The notes: generated by a model not told the origin, from the letters alone. A DNA stretch of 64,000 nucleotides from Actinoplanes oblitus (GCF_030252345.1 NZ_CP126980.1:6215501-6279500), one strand, 5' to 3'. Shown: positions 1 through 8,992, counted from the first letter of the stretch. Numbers and translations: made by a program.

Positions 1-991
1 AGGGTGAGCCGGCCGTCGACGGCGAGCCCTCGGGCACACCGGAGACGGCCACGGACGAGGCGCCCGACGGAGCGGGCGGAGGGGTGCTCGGCGCCGCCGA
101 CCGCAGCTTCAGCTCCGGCGCCGCGTTCAGGGTGACGCTCTTGACCTTGGACGACTCGAACGACAGGCCGAACCGGGCCGACAACGTCTGGAAGAAACTC
201 CCGGCGTACCCGTCCCGGAAGTCCTTGGCCAGATCGCCCGGACCGATCGCCGTCACCTCGTACGGCGTGGTCACCGGCCGGGTGTCGACCAGGATCGCCT
301 CACCGGCCTGCCGGATCGTCGAGGTGGCGGTCAGCCGCTGCCCGTTGATGGCGATCGCCTCGGCGCCCGCCGACCACAGCGCGTTCGCCGCCAGCTGCAG
401 GTCGGTGTCCTTGACCTGCCCCTCGGTGCGCCGCTCGCCGGTCACCGGGTCCACCGACGTCGGCCCGTCCGCCAGGATGATCTTCGCGCCCGGGCCGCGC
501 ACCGGGGCCAGCCCGGTGGCCGCCTCCAGGTCGCCGATCCCGGCCACCGCGGCACCGCCCAGCTCGCGCTCGCGCAGCTGGGCGACCTGCTCGGCGAGCA
601 GGTCGGCGCGCGCCTGCAGCGTCTCGGTCTGCGTCCGGCGTTTCTCCACCTGGGCCACCAGGGCGTCGCGCGCCTTGGTCCGGCCCGGCTCGTCGGCCAC
701 CGTCTGCTGATAACCGACCACCAGCAGGAAGCCGATCACGCCGGTGGTGACGATGGCCAGCCCGCTGGTCAGCCGCTTGCGGGCACCGGTGCGCCGGTAG
801 CCCTCGGCGCGGCGGGCGGCGGCGTCCGCGTAACCCGGGTCGAGCGGGTTCTGGAACAGCGCGGTGAGGAAGTCCGGGCCGTAGGTCCGCTTCCCGGACG
901 CCTCGCCGTCGGGATCCGGCGCCGCAACCGCCGGTTTCCTCCCGGCCGGCTCACCGCCGGGCTCCGGCGCCGGAGCCGCCGGGGTGGTCAC
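1..991 (-). CDS. DUF881 family membrane-anchored protein (3' end beyond window)
   Basis: Reading leftward from a GTG at 991, the frame stays open to the window edge (330 codons), so the C-terminus is missing. About 75 charged, Pro/Ala-rich residues come first, then one membrane segment (about 77-94) and an alpha-helical heptad-like stretch (about 105-142). The extracytoplasmic part that follows resembles DUF881 (YlxW/YlxX-like) proteins, with phrases such as GIGDLEAATGLAPVRGPG and LQLAANALWSAGAEAIAING. The GTGA overlap with the stop of the upstream phosphatidyltransferase gene fixes the start and implies translational coupling. In actinobacteria DUF881 genes commonly sit beside a CDP-alcohol phosphatidyltransferase and a small basic protein gene, which fits here. 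Molecular function is unknown; an envelope or division role is only inferred. The last visible residues are Ser/Pro/Ala-rich. Confidence 0.8.
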   Translation of the reverse strand, partial: MTTPAAPAPEPGGEPAGRKPAVAAPDPDGEASGKRTYGPDFLTALFQNPLDPGYADAAARRAEGYRRTGARKRLTSGLAIVTTGVIGFLLVVGYQQTVADEPGRTKARDALVAQVEKRRTQTETLQARADLLAEQVAQLRERELGGAAVAGIGDLEAATGLAPVRGPGAKIILADGPTSVDPVTGERRTEGQVKDTDLQLAANALWSAGAEAIAINGQRLTATSTIRQAGEAILVDTRPVTTPYEVTAIGPGDLAKDFRDGYAGSFFQTLSARFGLSFESSKVKSVTLNAAPELKLRSAAPSTPPPAPSGASSVAVSGVPEGSPSTAGSP

Positions 992-1608
992 GGCGCGACC
1001 GCCGGTGCGGCGCCCGGCCCGTCCCGGTCGGCGCGCAGCAGCCGCGCGGCCTGCATCAGATAGAGCACACCGGCCGCCCAGTACAACCCGAGCGCCCACC
1101 AGGCCAGGCCCCAGCCGACCGGGACGGCCCAGCTGTCGATCGACGGCACCGCGTCCGCCAGCAGGATCACCGGGAACGCGGCGAGCAGCACGAACGTGCC
1201 GGTCTTGCCCACGTAGTGCACCGGCGGCGGCCCGTAACCGTGCCGGCGCAGGACCAGCAGCGCGATCCCGACCACCACCTCGCGCAGCAGCAGCGCGCCG
1301 GTCAGCCACCACGGGACGACGCCGCGCATGGTGAAGCCGATCAGGGTGGCCAGGATGTAGAGCCGATCGGCGAACGGGTCGAGCAGCTCACCCAGCCGGG
1401 ACACCGAGTTCATCCGGCGGGCCACGTAGCCGTCGACCCAGTCGGTGGTGCCGCCGACCGCGAGCACGATCACCGCGGCCACGTCGTTCTCCGGGCCGAG
1501 CAGCAGATAGAGGAAGAGCGGGACGCCGAGCAACCGGACGAAGCTGATCACGTTCGGAATCGTGAAGATCCGGTTGGAGGTCTCGATGGACGGCGCGGGC
1601 TGCGACAT
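988..1608 (-). CDS. CDP-alcohol phosphatidyltransferase family protein (phosphatidylglycerophosphate/cardiolipin synthase type)
   Basis: A 206-residue integral membrane enzyme. The family motif D-x2-DG-x2-AR-x8-G-x3-D-x3-D is complete: D56, D59-G60, A63-R64, G73, D77 and D81. It is preceded by the typical TIPNVISFVRL entry helix. Such enzymes displace CMP from a CDP-linked lipid with an alcohol; this subgroup normally makes phosphatidylglycerophosphate or cardiolipin. The ATG at 1608 was chosen because it begins immediately before the conserved region, whereas a longer reading would add a non-conserved Arg/Gly-rich tail. Several hydrophobic helices follow the motif. The stop overlaps the GTG of the DUF881 gene. 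The exact acceptor alcohol cannot be told from sequence alone. Confidence 0.88.
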   Translation of the reverse strand: MSQPAPSIETSNRIFTIPNVISFVRLLGVPLFLYLLLGPENDVAAVIVLAVGGTTDWVDGYVARRMNSVSRLGELLDPFADRLYILATLIGFTMRGVVPWWLTGALLLREVVVGIALLVLRRHGYGPPPVHYVGKTGTFVLLAAFPVILLADAVPSIDSWAVPVGWGLAWWALGLYWAAGVLYLMQAARLLRADRDGPGAAPAVAP

Positions 1609-1751
1609 CGCCACGACTTCCTCTCCCCCTGGGCTGCGACTTCCGGGCCCGGGCACGGAGATGCCGGGGGTCGCTCGCCGAGCCACTATAACCACCTGCC
1701 TACCGAGTGCCGTGGCGCAGTCACGCCCGCCACACCCGCTAATGCGTCCTA

Positions 1752-1777
1752 GGAGGCTAGGCACCTGCCTAGCCTCC
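1752..1777. promoter_or_regulatory. Perfect inverted repeat upstream of the phosphatidyltransferase gene
   Basis: Two 12-base arms (GGAGGCTAGGCA and its exact complement TGCCTAGCCTCC) are separated by only CC. A related half-site, CACCTGCCTA, recurs at about 1694-1703, next to a possible minus-strand -10 (TATAGT, 1685-1690). The tight spacing suits a dimeric repressor site or a hairpin. It lies about 145 bases upstream of the start at 1608. No regulator can be assigned. Confidence 0.4.
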
Positions 1778-1893
1778 GCTCCGGGGCGGCATGCCCCCGC
1801 GGCCGAGCGGGCCTGTGCCGTCGTGCCGATCGAGAAAACACGCGGCGAGGTCCAGGTAGCCGCGGTGCGGGACCTGGGCCGCTGATGGGAGCG

Positions 1894-2300
1894 TCAGTGA
1901 CGCTGGAACAGCGACCACAACGACGGCACGACCGGCGCCGGCAACCGCCAGCCCGTCGTCTCCAGCCACGTCGTGGTGTTGCTCACCCGGCCGTCCACGA
2001 TGTCGAACATCACCAGGGCGAACGGCGCGAACCCGGCGCCCTCCGGCCGCATCTGCCAGAAAGCCGGCTGCCCGGAAGCCGCCACCGGAACAAGTCGATG
2101 CCCCACGCACGCCGCCTCCGGCGCCGCCATCGCCGCCCCGAACGGCTGCCCCGCCGACTCAAATCCGCCGGCAGCGCCCGCCGCGCCGCTCCCCGCAACA
2201 TGTCGACACAGACGTTGGTGGCGATCCGGTAGACCCAGGTCCGCAGCCGCGTTCCCGGCTGGCAGCAGCGCATCGTCGAGGCGGCACACGAGCTTCGCGT
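1894..2300 (-). pseudogene. Remnant of an ECF sigma factor gene (SigG-like, with SnoaL-type tail)
   Basis: Two pieces in different frames belong to one long ECF sigma factor type. The first (about 2150-2270) reads RLRTWVYRIATNVCVDMLRG followed by ARRALPADL, the end of sigma region 2 and its linker. The second (about 1894-2120) reads RLVPVAASGQPAFWQM and then a strand pattern ending in VPSLWSLF, like the SnoaL-like C-terminal extension of this subgroup. Region 4, the start of region 2 and the frame between the pieces are missing. About 130 codons remain of an expected 320 or so. It cannot encode a functional sigma factor. Family assignment is from recognisable motifs, not a database search. 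Confidence 0.68.
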
Positions 2301-2423
2301 CCGCATGTCGTCGCTCAATCCACGCGCCGACTCCCGGCTGACGAACCATCGCGAATCGGTACTGACGCCGGCCCTCGGCGCCCGCGCGACCGAGGTTCCC
2401 GGCGAGGCGCTGGACGGCGAGTA

Positions 2424-2500
2424 CCGAGCCCGCCGGTTCACTCCGGACCGAGCCCGCCGGTTCACTCCGGACCGAGCCCGCCGGTTCACTCCGGACCGAG
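2424..2500. repeat. Three tandem copies of a 24-bp repeat
   Basis: The unit CCGAGCCCGCCGGTTCACTCCGGA starts at 2424, 2448 and 2472, with a 5-base partial copy at 2496. The stop codon of the 2H phosphoesterase gene (2486-2488) lies inside the third unit, so the expansion is almost wholly in its 3' untranslated region. Identical units suggest recent slippage. Confidence 0.9.
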
Positions 2501-3031
2501 GATGTCCGGGAAGGTGCCGTACCGGCCCAGCGCGCCGAGTGCCGGGCGGAGCGGGAATCTGCCCGTCACCAGGTCCGCCGGTAACTCGACCCGGTGCGCC
2601 GGGAAACGCCGGAGAACGCCCAGGGTGATGTGCGGGCTGAACGCGTCACCGATGCCGGTCAGCGGCCTGCCGTCCACCGCGCCGGCACACCGGACCACGG
2701 TGTCGTGCGCCGCGTCCAGCTCGCGGCCGCGGAAGGCCTCCAGGCCGGCGTAGACGCCGCCCTCCGGGACGTGGAAGTCGCCGGGCGAGATGGGCGAGAA
2801 CGCGAGCCGGTTCAGCCGGACCCAGATCACCGGCGGGAGGGCCCCGGCCACGCACGTCCACCACCGTTGCGCGGCCTCCGCGCCGCAGTCCGCGTGGAGA
2901 AGGGTGAGATGCGGTGGTGCGGCCGGGCCGATGGTCATCAGCGGCTCGCCACTCGCACCGACGTGCGCGGCGTACTCGGCGAGGCGATCGGCGGTCTCCG
3001 GATCAGGCAGCAGAACGATTCCGTACGGCAA
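2486..3031 (-). CDS. 2H phosphoesterase (2'-5' RNA ligase family protein)
   Basis: A 181-residue protein with the two H-x-T motifs that define the 2H phosphoesterase fold: PHLTL (H41, T43) and SPHITLG (H134, T136), about 90 residues apart as usual. Family members open 2',3'-cyclic phosphates or other cyclic phosphodiesters, or join 2'-5' RNA ends; the substrate here is unknown. The TTG at 3031 was taken as start because GAGAGGA lies 7 bases upstream and the first conserved strand begins at once (LPYGIVLLPD). The stop falls in a 24-bp tandem repeat. The gene is flanked by decayed genes on both sides but is itself intact. Confidence 0.82.
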   Translation of the reverse strand: MPYGIVLLPDPETADRLAEYAAHVGASGEPLMTIGPAAPPHLTLLHADCGAEAAQRWWTCVAGALPPVIWVRLNRLAFSPISPGDFHVPEGGVYAGLEAFRGRELDAAHDTVVRCAGAVDGRPLTGIGDAFSPHITLGVLRRFPAHRVELPADLVTGRFPLRPALGALGRYGTFPDILGPE

Positions 3032-3244
3032 CGACGCGTCCTCTCGGTGAGCCCTCGGGAGACGAAGCGATGGGCGCCCGCTCAGCGTAGTAGGTCGAAT
3101 ACAGGTGGTTACCGAGGCCAGGCGGGGCGGGCGCCGATGCCGTACCGAAGAAAAACGAGCGGATCCGGAGCGGGCGATTGATCCGGGGTTGCGGATTCGT
3201 ATGCCCTTCGACGCTCGCCGCGGGCGGGCCCGGAGGGCGACGAG

Positions 3245-3439
3245 ATGCGGACCGAGGTGACCAGGGCGATCGCCGCGCAGCGCGGGGATCTCGCGGAGAT
3301 GCTGGCCGGGTTGAGCGAGGAGCAGTGGGATGCGGGGACGCTGTGTGCCGGATGGCGGGTGCGGGAGGTGGTCGCGCATGTGACGCGACTGCCTGCGGGC
3401 CTGCTCAGCGGCGCCCCGGCCACCCGCTTCACCGCTTGA
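3245..3439 (+). pseudogene. Truncated N-terminal part of a mycothiol-dependent maleylpyruvate isomerase-like (DinB-fold) gene
   Basis: The 64 codons match the start of the MDMPI/DinB-like family: an N-terminal helix, then LAGLSEEQWDAGTLCAGW and VREVVAHVT, the first metal-site histidine region. Full members are about 200 or more residues. Here the frame ends soon after in GAPATRFTA, and I find no remaining part downstream. A helical fragment this short lacks the other metal ligands. The most likely reading is a decayed gene, though a short stand-alone protein cannot be excluded. Confidence 0.6.
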
Positions 3440-3718
3440 CGCGATGCCCGGCGTCCCCCGGCCGGCCACCGGGCGCCGGGCATCGCCACGCCGCTCGCCG
3501 CTGGGCGGGTAACGCCTCGGGGTGTCGGCGGAACGGACAGTTTTCGGCGGCCCATCCGGGGGACAGCGGGGAGCGGCGTGCCAGCCGGGGGACTGGCACG
3601 GTGGGGCGGTGACGTGCGCCGAGTCAAGAGATCGGGCGGGCGAACCGCCCGAACGGGCACAGGGGGCGCAAACCACGCCGGTTTGCCAGAGGCTACTTGA
3701 ACGATAAAGCTTGCTGGC

Positions 3719-4684
3719 GTGCAAGCGACAACTCACCACATCGCCGACATCGACGAGGCGCGGGCCGTACTCCGCAGGTACTTCTATCCGCTCGATGTGG
3801 ACGTCCTGAACCCGGCACCCAGCTGGACGGCGCACTTCGCGGTGGGTGGCGACCCCGGGGTGACGCTCGGCGTGCTGGACTTCGGGGTGGATGTCCGGAT
3901 CAGTGCCGGTGAGACCGGGTACTACCACGTGAACCTGCCGCTGACCGGCGCCGTGACCTGGCATCAGGGCCGGGACGAGCCGCGCCGCGCCAGCGCCGGG
4001 GAGTCGGCCGCGGTGAACCTGCCGATCGGGGACGCCTACCTGGACTCCTGGGACGGCGACTGCCGGCTGCTCGCCGTCAAGATCGGGCGAGGCGAGCTGG
4101 AGAGCCAGCTGGAGCGGATGCTGGACCGGCCGGTACGCAGCCCGATCGACTTGGCGCCGGTGCTCGACGTCCGGAAGGGCGCCGGGGCCAGCTGGGCCCG
4201 GCTGGTCCGGATGGTGGCCGCCGACACCGGCAGCCCGCAGGGGCTGACCGGGCATCCGGTGATCGGCGCCCGGATGCGGGAGACGCTCACCACCGGGCTG
4301 CTGCTGGCCGCCGATCACCGGTACCGGGGGCCGCTCGAACGGCGATCGCCGGCCCTGGCCGCGCCCGGCGCGATCCGGCGGGTGGTGGAGGCGATGCGCG
4401 CCCAGCCGGGCCGGCCGTTCACGGTGGCGGAGCTCGGTGAGATCGCCGGGGTGGGTGCCCGGTCGTTGCAGCAGAGCTTCGCGCGGTACGTCGGGATGCC
4501 GCCGATGACATACCTCCGGCAGCTGCGGCTCGGGCTGGTCCACGAGGGCCTGCGCGGTGCCGACCCGGCGACGACGACGGTGGCCCAGGTGGCGTACCGC
4601 TTCGGGTTCACGCACCTGGGCCGGTTCGCCGCGGCCTACCGGGAGCGGTACGACGTCACCCCCTCGGAGACCCTGCGCGGCTGA
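3719..4684 (+). CDS. AraC family transcriptional regulator
   Basis: A 321-residue regulator. Residues 1-200 form an AraC-type ligand/dimerisation domain (YYHVNLPLTGAVTW is typical). Residues of about 220-321 hold the double helix-turn-helix, with TVAELGEIAGVGARSLQQSF as the first HTH and VAQVAYRFGFTHLGRFAAAY as the second. It is a clear paralogue of the regulator at 21736-22719. The GTG at 3719 is used; no convincing ribosome binding site precedes it, so the true start could lie a few codons away. The gene converges on the VWA/AAA genes and has no obvious target nearby. Effector unknown. Confidence 0.87.
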   Translation: MQATTHHIADIDEARAVLRRYFYPLDVDVLNPAPSWTAHFAVGGDPGVTLGVLDFGVDVRISAGETGYYHVNLPLTGAVTWHQGRDEPRRASAGESAAVNLPIGDAYLDSWDGDCRLLAVKIGRGELESQLERMLDRPVRSPIDLAPVLDVRKGAGASWARLVRMVAADTGSPQGLTGHPVIGARMRETLTTGLLLAADHRYRGPLERRSPALAAPGAIRRVVEAMRAQPGRPFTVAELGEIAGVGARSLQQSFARYVGMPPMTYLRQLRLGLVHEGLRGADPATTTVAQVAYRFGFTHLGRFAAAYRERYDVTPSETLRG

Positions 4685-4690
4685 GGCGGG

Positions 4691-6646
4691 TCAGCGGCGG
4701 CCCCGCCGCGCCCGCACGTAGTCGTCGATCACGTAGCGGCCCAGCTCGGCGGCGTCCGGACTGAACACCCGGCCGCCATTGCGCCGCGCCACAGCACCCA
4801 TGAACCGCTGCAGCCCCGGGTCCTCCCCCAGCATGAACACGTTGAGCGTCGCGCCGTACCGGGTGAGCAGGTCCACCTCGCGCACCGTCGCCTGGACGGT
4901 CTCCGGCAGCGGCGGCCACCAGAACGCCGCCTCGCCGTCGTCCTCCAGGTGCGCGGTCGGCTCGCCGTCGGTGACCACCAGGACCACCGGCTCCGAGCCC
5001 GGGTGCCGGCGCAGGTGCCGGCCGGCCAGTTTCAGCGCGTGCTGGAGGTTGGTGCCCTTCTCCATGGTCGGCTCGATCGCGGCGAGCTCGCCCTGCGACA
5101 GCGGCATCGCGTACTTCCCGAAGCCGATGATCTGCAGGGCGTCCTGCGGGTACTTCGTGGCGACCAGGTGCGACAGGGCCAGCGCCGTCTGTTTCATCGG
5201 GCCCCAGCGGCCGTCCGCGAACATCGAGTACGACAGGTCCACGCAGAGCGCGACCACCGCCGAGGCACGGCGCTCGGTCTCCGCGACCTCGAAGTCGTCC
5301 GGCTCCAGGCGTACCGGAAGGGTGGCGACGCCGCGGGAGGCGGCCCGGCGGCGGACCGCGTTGCCGATCGTGCGGACCACGTCGAGCGGCTGGTCGTCGC
5401 CGAACTCCCAGCGCCGGGACGAACCGATCAGGTCGCCCGCCGCGCCCGCGTCCCGCATGTCGTGCTCGCCGCGCTTGCCCGCCGCGAGGTCGTGGAAGAT
5501 CCGGGACAGCGCGGTCTGGCCGAGCCGGCGCAACGCTTTCGGCGAGAGGGTGAGGCCGTCGCCGTCGCGCTGCACCCAGCCCTGCCGGCGCAGCTCCCGC
5601 TCCAGCTCGCGCAGCCGGCGCAGGTCGTCGGCGGCGGACCGGCCGAGCTGGCGCTCCACGGCGTCCACGTCGACGTCGTCGAGGGTGGCGCCGGGGTGCT
5701 CCTGGCCGAGCTGGTCGATCAGCTCGTCCAGGTCGGCGATCTCGCCGAGGGCGGCGGCCGCGTCGCCGTAACCCAGGTCGCCGGGGCCGCGCATCCGCTC
5801 GCCACGGTCCCAGTTCATGCCGGGCCGCAGCGCTTTCAGGTTGTCGGTCAGCTCGGCGAGCTGACCGGCCAGCGGGCCCTCGCCGAGCGCCTGGGCCATC
5901 AGTTGCCGCAGCTCCTCGCGCTGCTGCGGGCTGAGCGAGCGCATCAGCCGCTCGGCGGCGGCGGCCTGCCGGGCCAGCGAGTCGATCAGCTCGTCGATGT
6001 TCTGCGGGTCGTCCGGGAAGAACCGGCCGTGTTTGGCCATGAAGTCGCGGAACGCGTCGCCGGTCTCCTCGCCCCGGGCGTGCTTGGCGAGCAGGTCGTT
6101 GAGGTCGCTCACCATTTCCGACACGTCCGCGAGATCCCCGTTCCGCAGGGCGTCGCGCATGCCGGCGAAGCGCTGCTCGACGACCTCCCGCCGGAGGCCG
6201 TCCAGGATTTGCTGGTAGATGTCGCGGGCTTCCGCCGACTCCCAGTGGTATTCGGACAGTTCCGAAATGGCCTGAGACGTCGATCGCGGCAGGTTGTCCA
6301 GGACGGCCTCGTTGAACCGGGCCGCCATGTCGTCCCGAGCACTCAGCGCATCCCGCTCGGCGGCGAGGGCCTGATCCAGCATCTGCCGGGCCCGGGTGAC
6401 GGCGCCGTCCAGGTTGCCCCGGCGCAGCGCCTCGCGCCGCAGGCGCCGGGCCCGCTCGCGCAGCGCGTCCAGCCCGCCGGCGTCCCGCGGCCCGCGCCGG
6501 ATCAGGTCGCGGAGCGCGTCACGCAGGGTGTCGCCCCGCATGACCCGCTCCCCCATCTCGTCGACGGCCGCCCGCACGTCGTAGGGCGGCGCCAGCGGGT
6601 CGGGGCCGTCCCGCCAGGCGCCGTACCGGAAGACGTTCCGTGCCAT
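4691..6646 (-). CDS. VWA domain protein (partner of MoxR-type AAA ATPase)
   Basis: 651 residues. The first 460 are charged and helical with no recognised enzyme fold. A von Willebrand factor A domain occupies about 463-640. Its metal-ion-dependent adhesion site is intact: D470-L-S-Y-S (DxSxS), a threonine in KGTNLQHAL, and VVTDGEP. The start at 6646 is only 2 bases past the stop of the AAA ATPase gene, so the two are translationally coupled. MoxR-type AAA proteins paired with VWA proteins generally act as chaperones that insert metals or assemble complexes. No client gene is adjacent, so the target is unknown. No signal peptide or membrane segment is seen; the pair is probably cytoplasmic. 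Confidence 0.9.
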   Translation of the reverse strand: MARNVFRYGAWRDGPDPLAPPYDVRAAVDEMGERVMRGDTLRDALRDLIRRGPRDAGGLDALRERARRLRREALRRGNLDGAVTRARQMLDQALAAERDALSARDDMAARFNEAVLDNLPRSTSQAISELSEYHWESAEARDIYQQILDGLRREVVEQRFAGMRDALRNGDLADVSEMVSDLNDLLAKHARGEETGDAFRDFMAKHGRFFPDDPQNIDELIDSLARQAAAAERLMRSLSPQQREELRQLMAQALGEGPLAGQLAELTDNLKALRPGMNWDRGERMRGPGDLGYGDAAAALGEIADLDELIDQLGQEHPGATLDDVDVDAVERQLGRSAADDLRRLRELERELRRQGWVQRDGDGLTLSPKALRRLGQTALSRIFHDLAAGKRGEHDMRDAGAAGDLIGSSRRWEFGDDQPLDVVRTIGNAVRRRAASRGVATLPVRLEPDDFEVAETERRASAVVALCVDLSYSMFADGRWGPMKQTALALSHLVATKYPQDALQIIGFGKYAMPLSQGELAAIEPTMEKGTNLQHALKLAGRHLRRHPGSEPVVLVVTDGEPTAHLEDDGEAAFWWPPLPETVQATVREVDLLTRYGATLNVFMLGEDPGLQRFMGAVARRNGGRVFSPDAAELGRYVIDDYVRARRGRR

Positions 6647-6648
6647 GC

Positions 6649-8052
6649 TCAGCTCCCGTAGAGGGTGCGGCCGTCGTCGGTCAGTTCCTTGGCCAGCCGT
6701 CTCGTCAGGTGCAGCCCCTCCAGGACGAACTCGACGCCGGCCGCGGCCTCGCCCGGTGTCGGCGCGTCCCCGAGACCGAGCCGGTCGAGCACTTTCGACA
6801 GGCCGGGCACCGTGCCGATCTGACTGAGCAGCTCCTCGGCGCTGACCAGGTCACCGGTCTCGATGATGGCCCCCTCGGCGACCAGGTCGGTGAACCCGGA
6901 CAGGTCCAGCCCGGCCAGCCGCGCCCGGAACGTCTCGGCGGTCGCGACCCGCAGCAGGTGCGCCAGGATCTCGGTCTCCCGGCCCTCCTCGCCGCTCTCG
7001 AACTCCACCTTGCCGCGCAGCGTCGAGGTGACCGACACGGTGTCGCAGATCCGGGCGACCGCCTCCCGCTCGCCGCGCAGCCCGGACCGGCGCAGCGCGG
7101 ACGCCGCGACGGTCTCCGCCGCGGCGATCGAGAACCGGGCCGACACGCCCGAGCGGGCGTCCACCGACGACGACTCGCGGACCGCCCGGGTGTAGCGGGC
7201 GAGCACGTCGATCAGGTGCTCCGGGACGGCCGCCACCAGGGCCGCCTCCTGCCGGACCAGCGCTGTCTCCAGCTCCAGGTCGACCGGGTAGTGCGTCCGG
7301 ATCTCGGCGCCGAACCGGTCCTTGAGCGGGGTGATGATCCGGCCCCGGTTGGTGTAGTCCTCCGGGTTGGCCGAGGCGACCAGCAGCAGGTCGAGCGGCA
7401 GCCGCAGCTGGTAGCCACGGACCTGGATGTCCCGCTCCTCCAGCACGTTGAGCAGCGACACCTGGATCCGCTCGGCCAGGTCGGGCAGCTCGTTGACGGC
7501 GAAGATGCCCCGGTTGGTGCGCGGCACCAGGCCGAAGTGGATGGTCTCCGGGTCGCCCAGGGCCCGGCCCTCGGCCACCTTGATCGGGTCGACGTCACCG
7601 ATCAGGTCGCCGACGCTGGTGTCCGGGGTGGCCAGTTTCTCCCCGTACCGCTGCGAGCGGTGCAGCCAGGAGATCGGCAACAGGTCGCCGGACTCGGCCG
7701 CCAGCCGCCGGCTCGCCGGGGTGAGCGGATGGTAGGGGTGCTCGTGCAGCTCCGAGCCGGTGATGTAGGGCGTCCACTCGTCGAGCAGGCCGGCCAGCGC
7801 CCGGATCAGCCGGGTCTTGCCCTGGCCGCGCTCGCCGAGCAGGACCATGTCGTGGCCGGCGAGCAGGGCCCGCTCGACCTCGGGCAGGACGGTGTCGTCA
7901 TAGCCGACGATGCCGGGGAAGCGCGGCTCGCCGGTGCGCAGCTTGTCGAGCAGGTTGTCGCGCAGCTCCTCCTTGACGGTGCGGAACCGGTGCCCGGTGG
8001 CACGCAGCTCGCCCAGGGTGCGCGGCAGGTCGGCGGGAGGTTCGAAGATCAT
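6649..8052 (-). CDS. MoxR/magnesium-chelatase-type AAA ATPase
   Basis: 467 residues. Walker A is GERGQGKT (73-80); the Walker B strand reads IFAVNELPDL (from 183), with N-E in place of the usual D-E. Sensor-type asparagine is in VASANPEDY. This is the AAA core of the MoxR/ChlI group. The ATG at 8052 was chosen because GAGGG precedes it by 10 bases and the family N-terminus (helix, then GEPRFPGIVGYDDTVLPEVE) follows. It forms a two-gene operon with the VWA gene. ATP hydrolysis probably drives remodelling of a client bound through the VWA partner. Confidence 0.9.
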   Translation of the reverse strand: MIFEPPADLPRTLGELRATGHRFRTVKEELRDNLLDKLRTGEPRFPGIVGYDDTVLPEVERALLAGHDMVLLGERGQGKTRLIRALAGLLDEWTPYITGSELHEHPYHPLTPASRRLAAESGDLLPISWLHRSQRYGEKLATPDTSVGDLIGDVDPIKVAEGRALGDPETIHFGLVPRTNRGIFAVNELPDLAERIQVSLLNVLEERDIQVRGYQLRLPLDLLLVASANPEDYTNRGRIITPLKDRFGAEIRTHYPVDLELETALVRQEAALVAAVPEHLIDVLARYTRAVRESSSVDARSGVSARFSIAAAETVAASALRRSGLRGEREAVARICDTVSVTSTLRGKVEFESGEEGRETEILAHLLRVATAETFRARLAGLDLSGFTDLVAEGAIIETGDLVSAEELLSQIGTVPGLSKVLDRLGLGDAPTPGEAAAGVEFVLEGLHLTRRLAKELTDDGRTLYGS

Positions 8053-8185
8053 CGCGGTAGGACCCTCTGTCACCGCAGGAACGCTACTCCGCGACGGTGA
8101 CAACCGGCGACTGTGATCGGGAACGCAACCAGGACCGCGCGATTGGCTTTTGCTCACGGCGGCGGCGCGCGGCAGGCTTCGTCCC

Positions 8186-8992
8186 ATGATTGACAGGTAC
8201 GTCGCCTTCACCTCCGACCCCACCGGCGGGAACCCGGCCGGCGTGGTCCTGGACGCCACCGGACTGGACGACTCCCGGATGCTCGGGATCGCCGCCGAGC
8301 TGGGTTTCTCCGAGACCGCATTCATCACCGGGCGGGACGGGGACCGCCTGCGGCTGCGGTTCTTCAGCCCGCTCGCCGAGGTGGCGTTCTGCGGCCACGC
8401 GACGGTGGCCACCGCCGTCGCCCTCGGCCCCGGTGAGCACCTCTTCGTGACCAACGCGGGCGAGGTCCCGGTGACCGTCGACACCACCGGATCCGCCACG
8501 CTCACCAGCGTCCCGACGCGCGTGGAGCCGCTGCCCGAGGCGGACCTCACCGCGCTGCTCGGCACGTTGCGCTGGTCCGCCGGCGACCTCGACCCGGCCC
8601 TGCCGCCCCGGGTGGCGTACTCCGGCAATCTCCATCCGATCCTGGCCGCCGCCAGCCGGGCGCGGCTCGCGGACCTGGACTACGACGTGCCGGGGCTGAC
8701 GGCGCTGATGACCGAGCGCGGCTGGACCACGATCCAGCTGGTGTTCCGCGCCGGCGAGCACAGCTTCGACGTGCGCGACCCGTTCCCGATCGGCGGCGTC
8801 TACGAGGACCCGGCCACCGGGTCGGCGGCCGCCGCCCTCGGGGGTTACCTGCGCGAGCTCGGGCTGGTCGGCGACGACGCGACGCTGGAGCTGCGGCAGG
8901 GCGACGACCTGGGCCGCCCGAGCCAGATCACGGTCCGCCTGGTGCCCGGCGAGGCCGGCGTCCGGGTCAGCGGCCACGCCGTGAAGATGTAG
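8186..8992 (+). CDS. PhzF family isomerase/epimerase
   Basis: 268 residues with the two-lobed diaminopimelate-epimerase-like fold of the PhzF family. Landmarks are GGNPAGVVLDA near the N-terminus, the expected catalytic glutamate in GFSETAFI (E43), FCGHATVATA (70-79) and EDPATGSAAAALGGYL near the C-terminus. Family members catalyse proton-shift isomerisations; true PhzF acts in phenazine synthesis, but no phenazine genes are present here, so the substrate is unknown. The ATG at 8186 begins directly at the conserved first strand. The gene is divergent from the AAA/VWA operon, with 133 bases between the starts. Confidence 0.87.
   Translation: MIDRYVAFTSDPTGGNPAGVVLDATGLDDSRMLGIAAELGFSETAFITGRDGDRLRLRFFSPLAEVAFCGHATVATAVALGPGEHLFVTNAGEVPVTVDTTGSATLTSVPTRVEPLPEADLTALLGTLRWSAGDLDPALPPRVAYSGNLHPILAAASRARLADLDYDVPGLTALMTERGWTTIQLVFRAGEHSFDVRDPFPIGGVYEDPATGSAAAALGGYLRELGLVGDDATLELRQGDDLGRPSQITVRLVPGEAGVRVSGHAVKM

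Noticed and set aside
2486..4615. A 709-codon minus-strand open frame
   Set aside because: Only its last 181 codons are real (2H phosphoesterase); the rest is antisense to the AraC gene and to decayed DNA.
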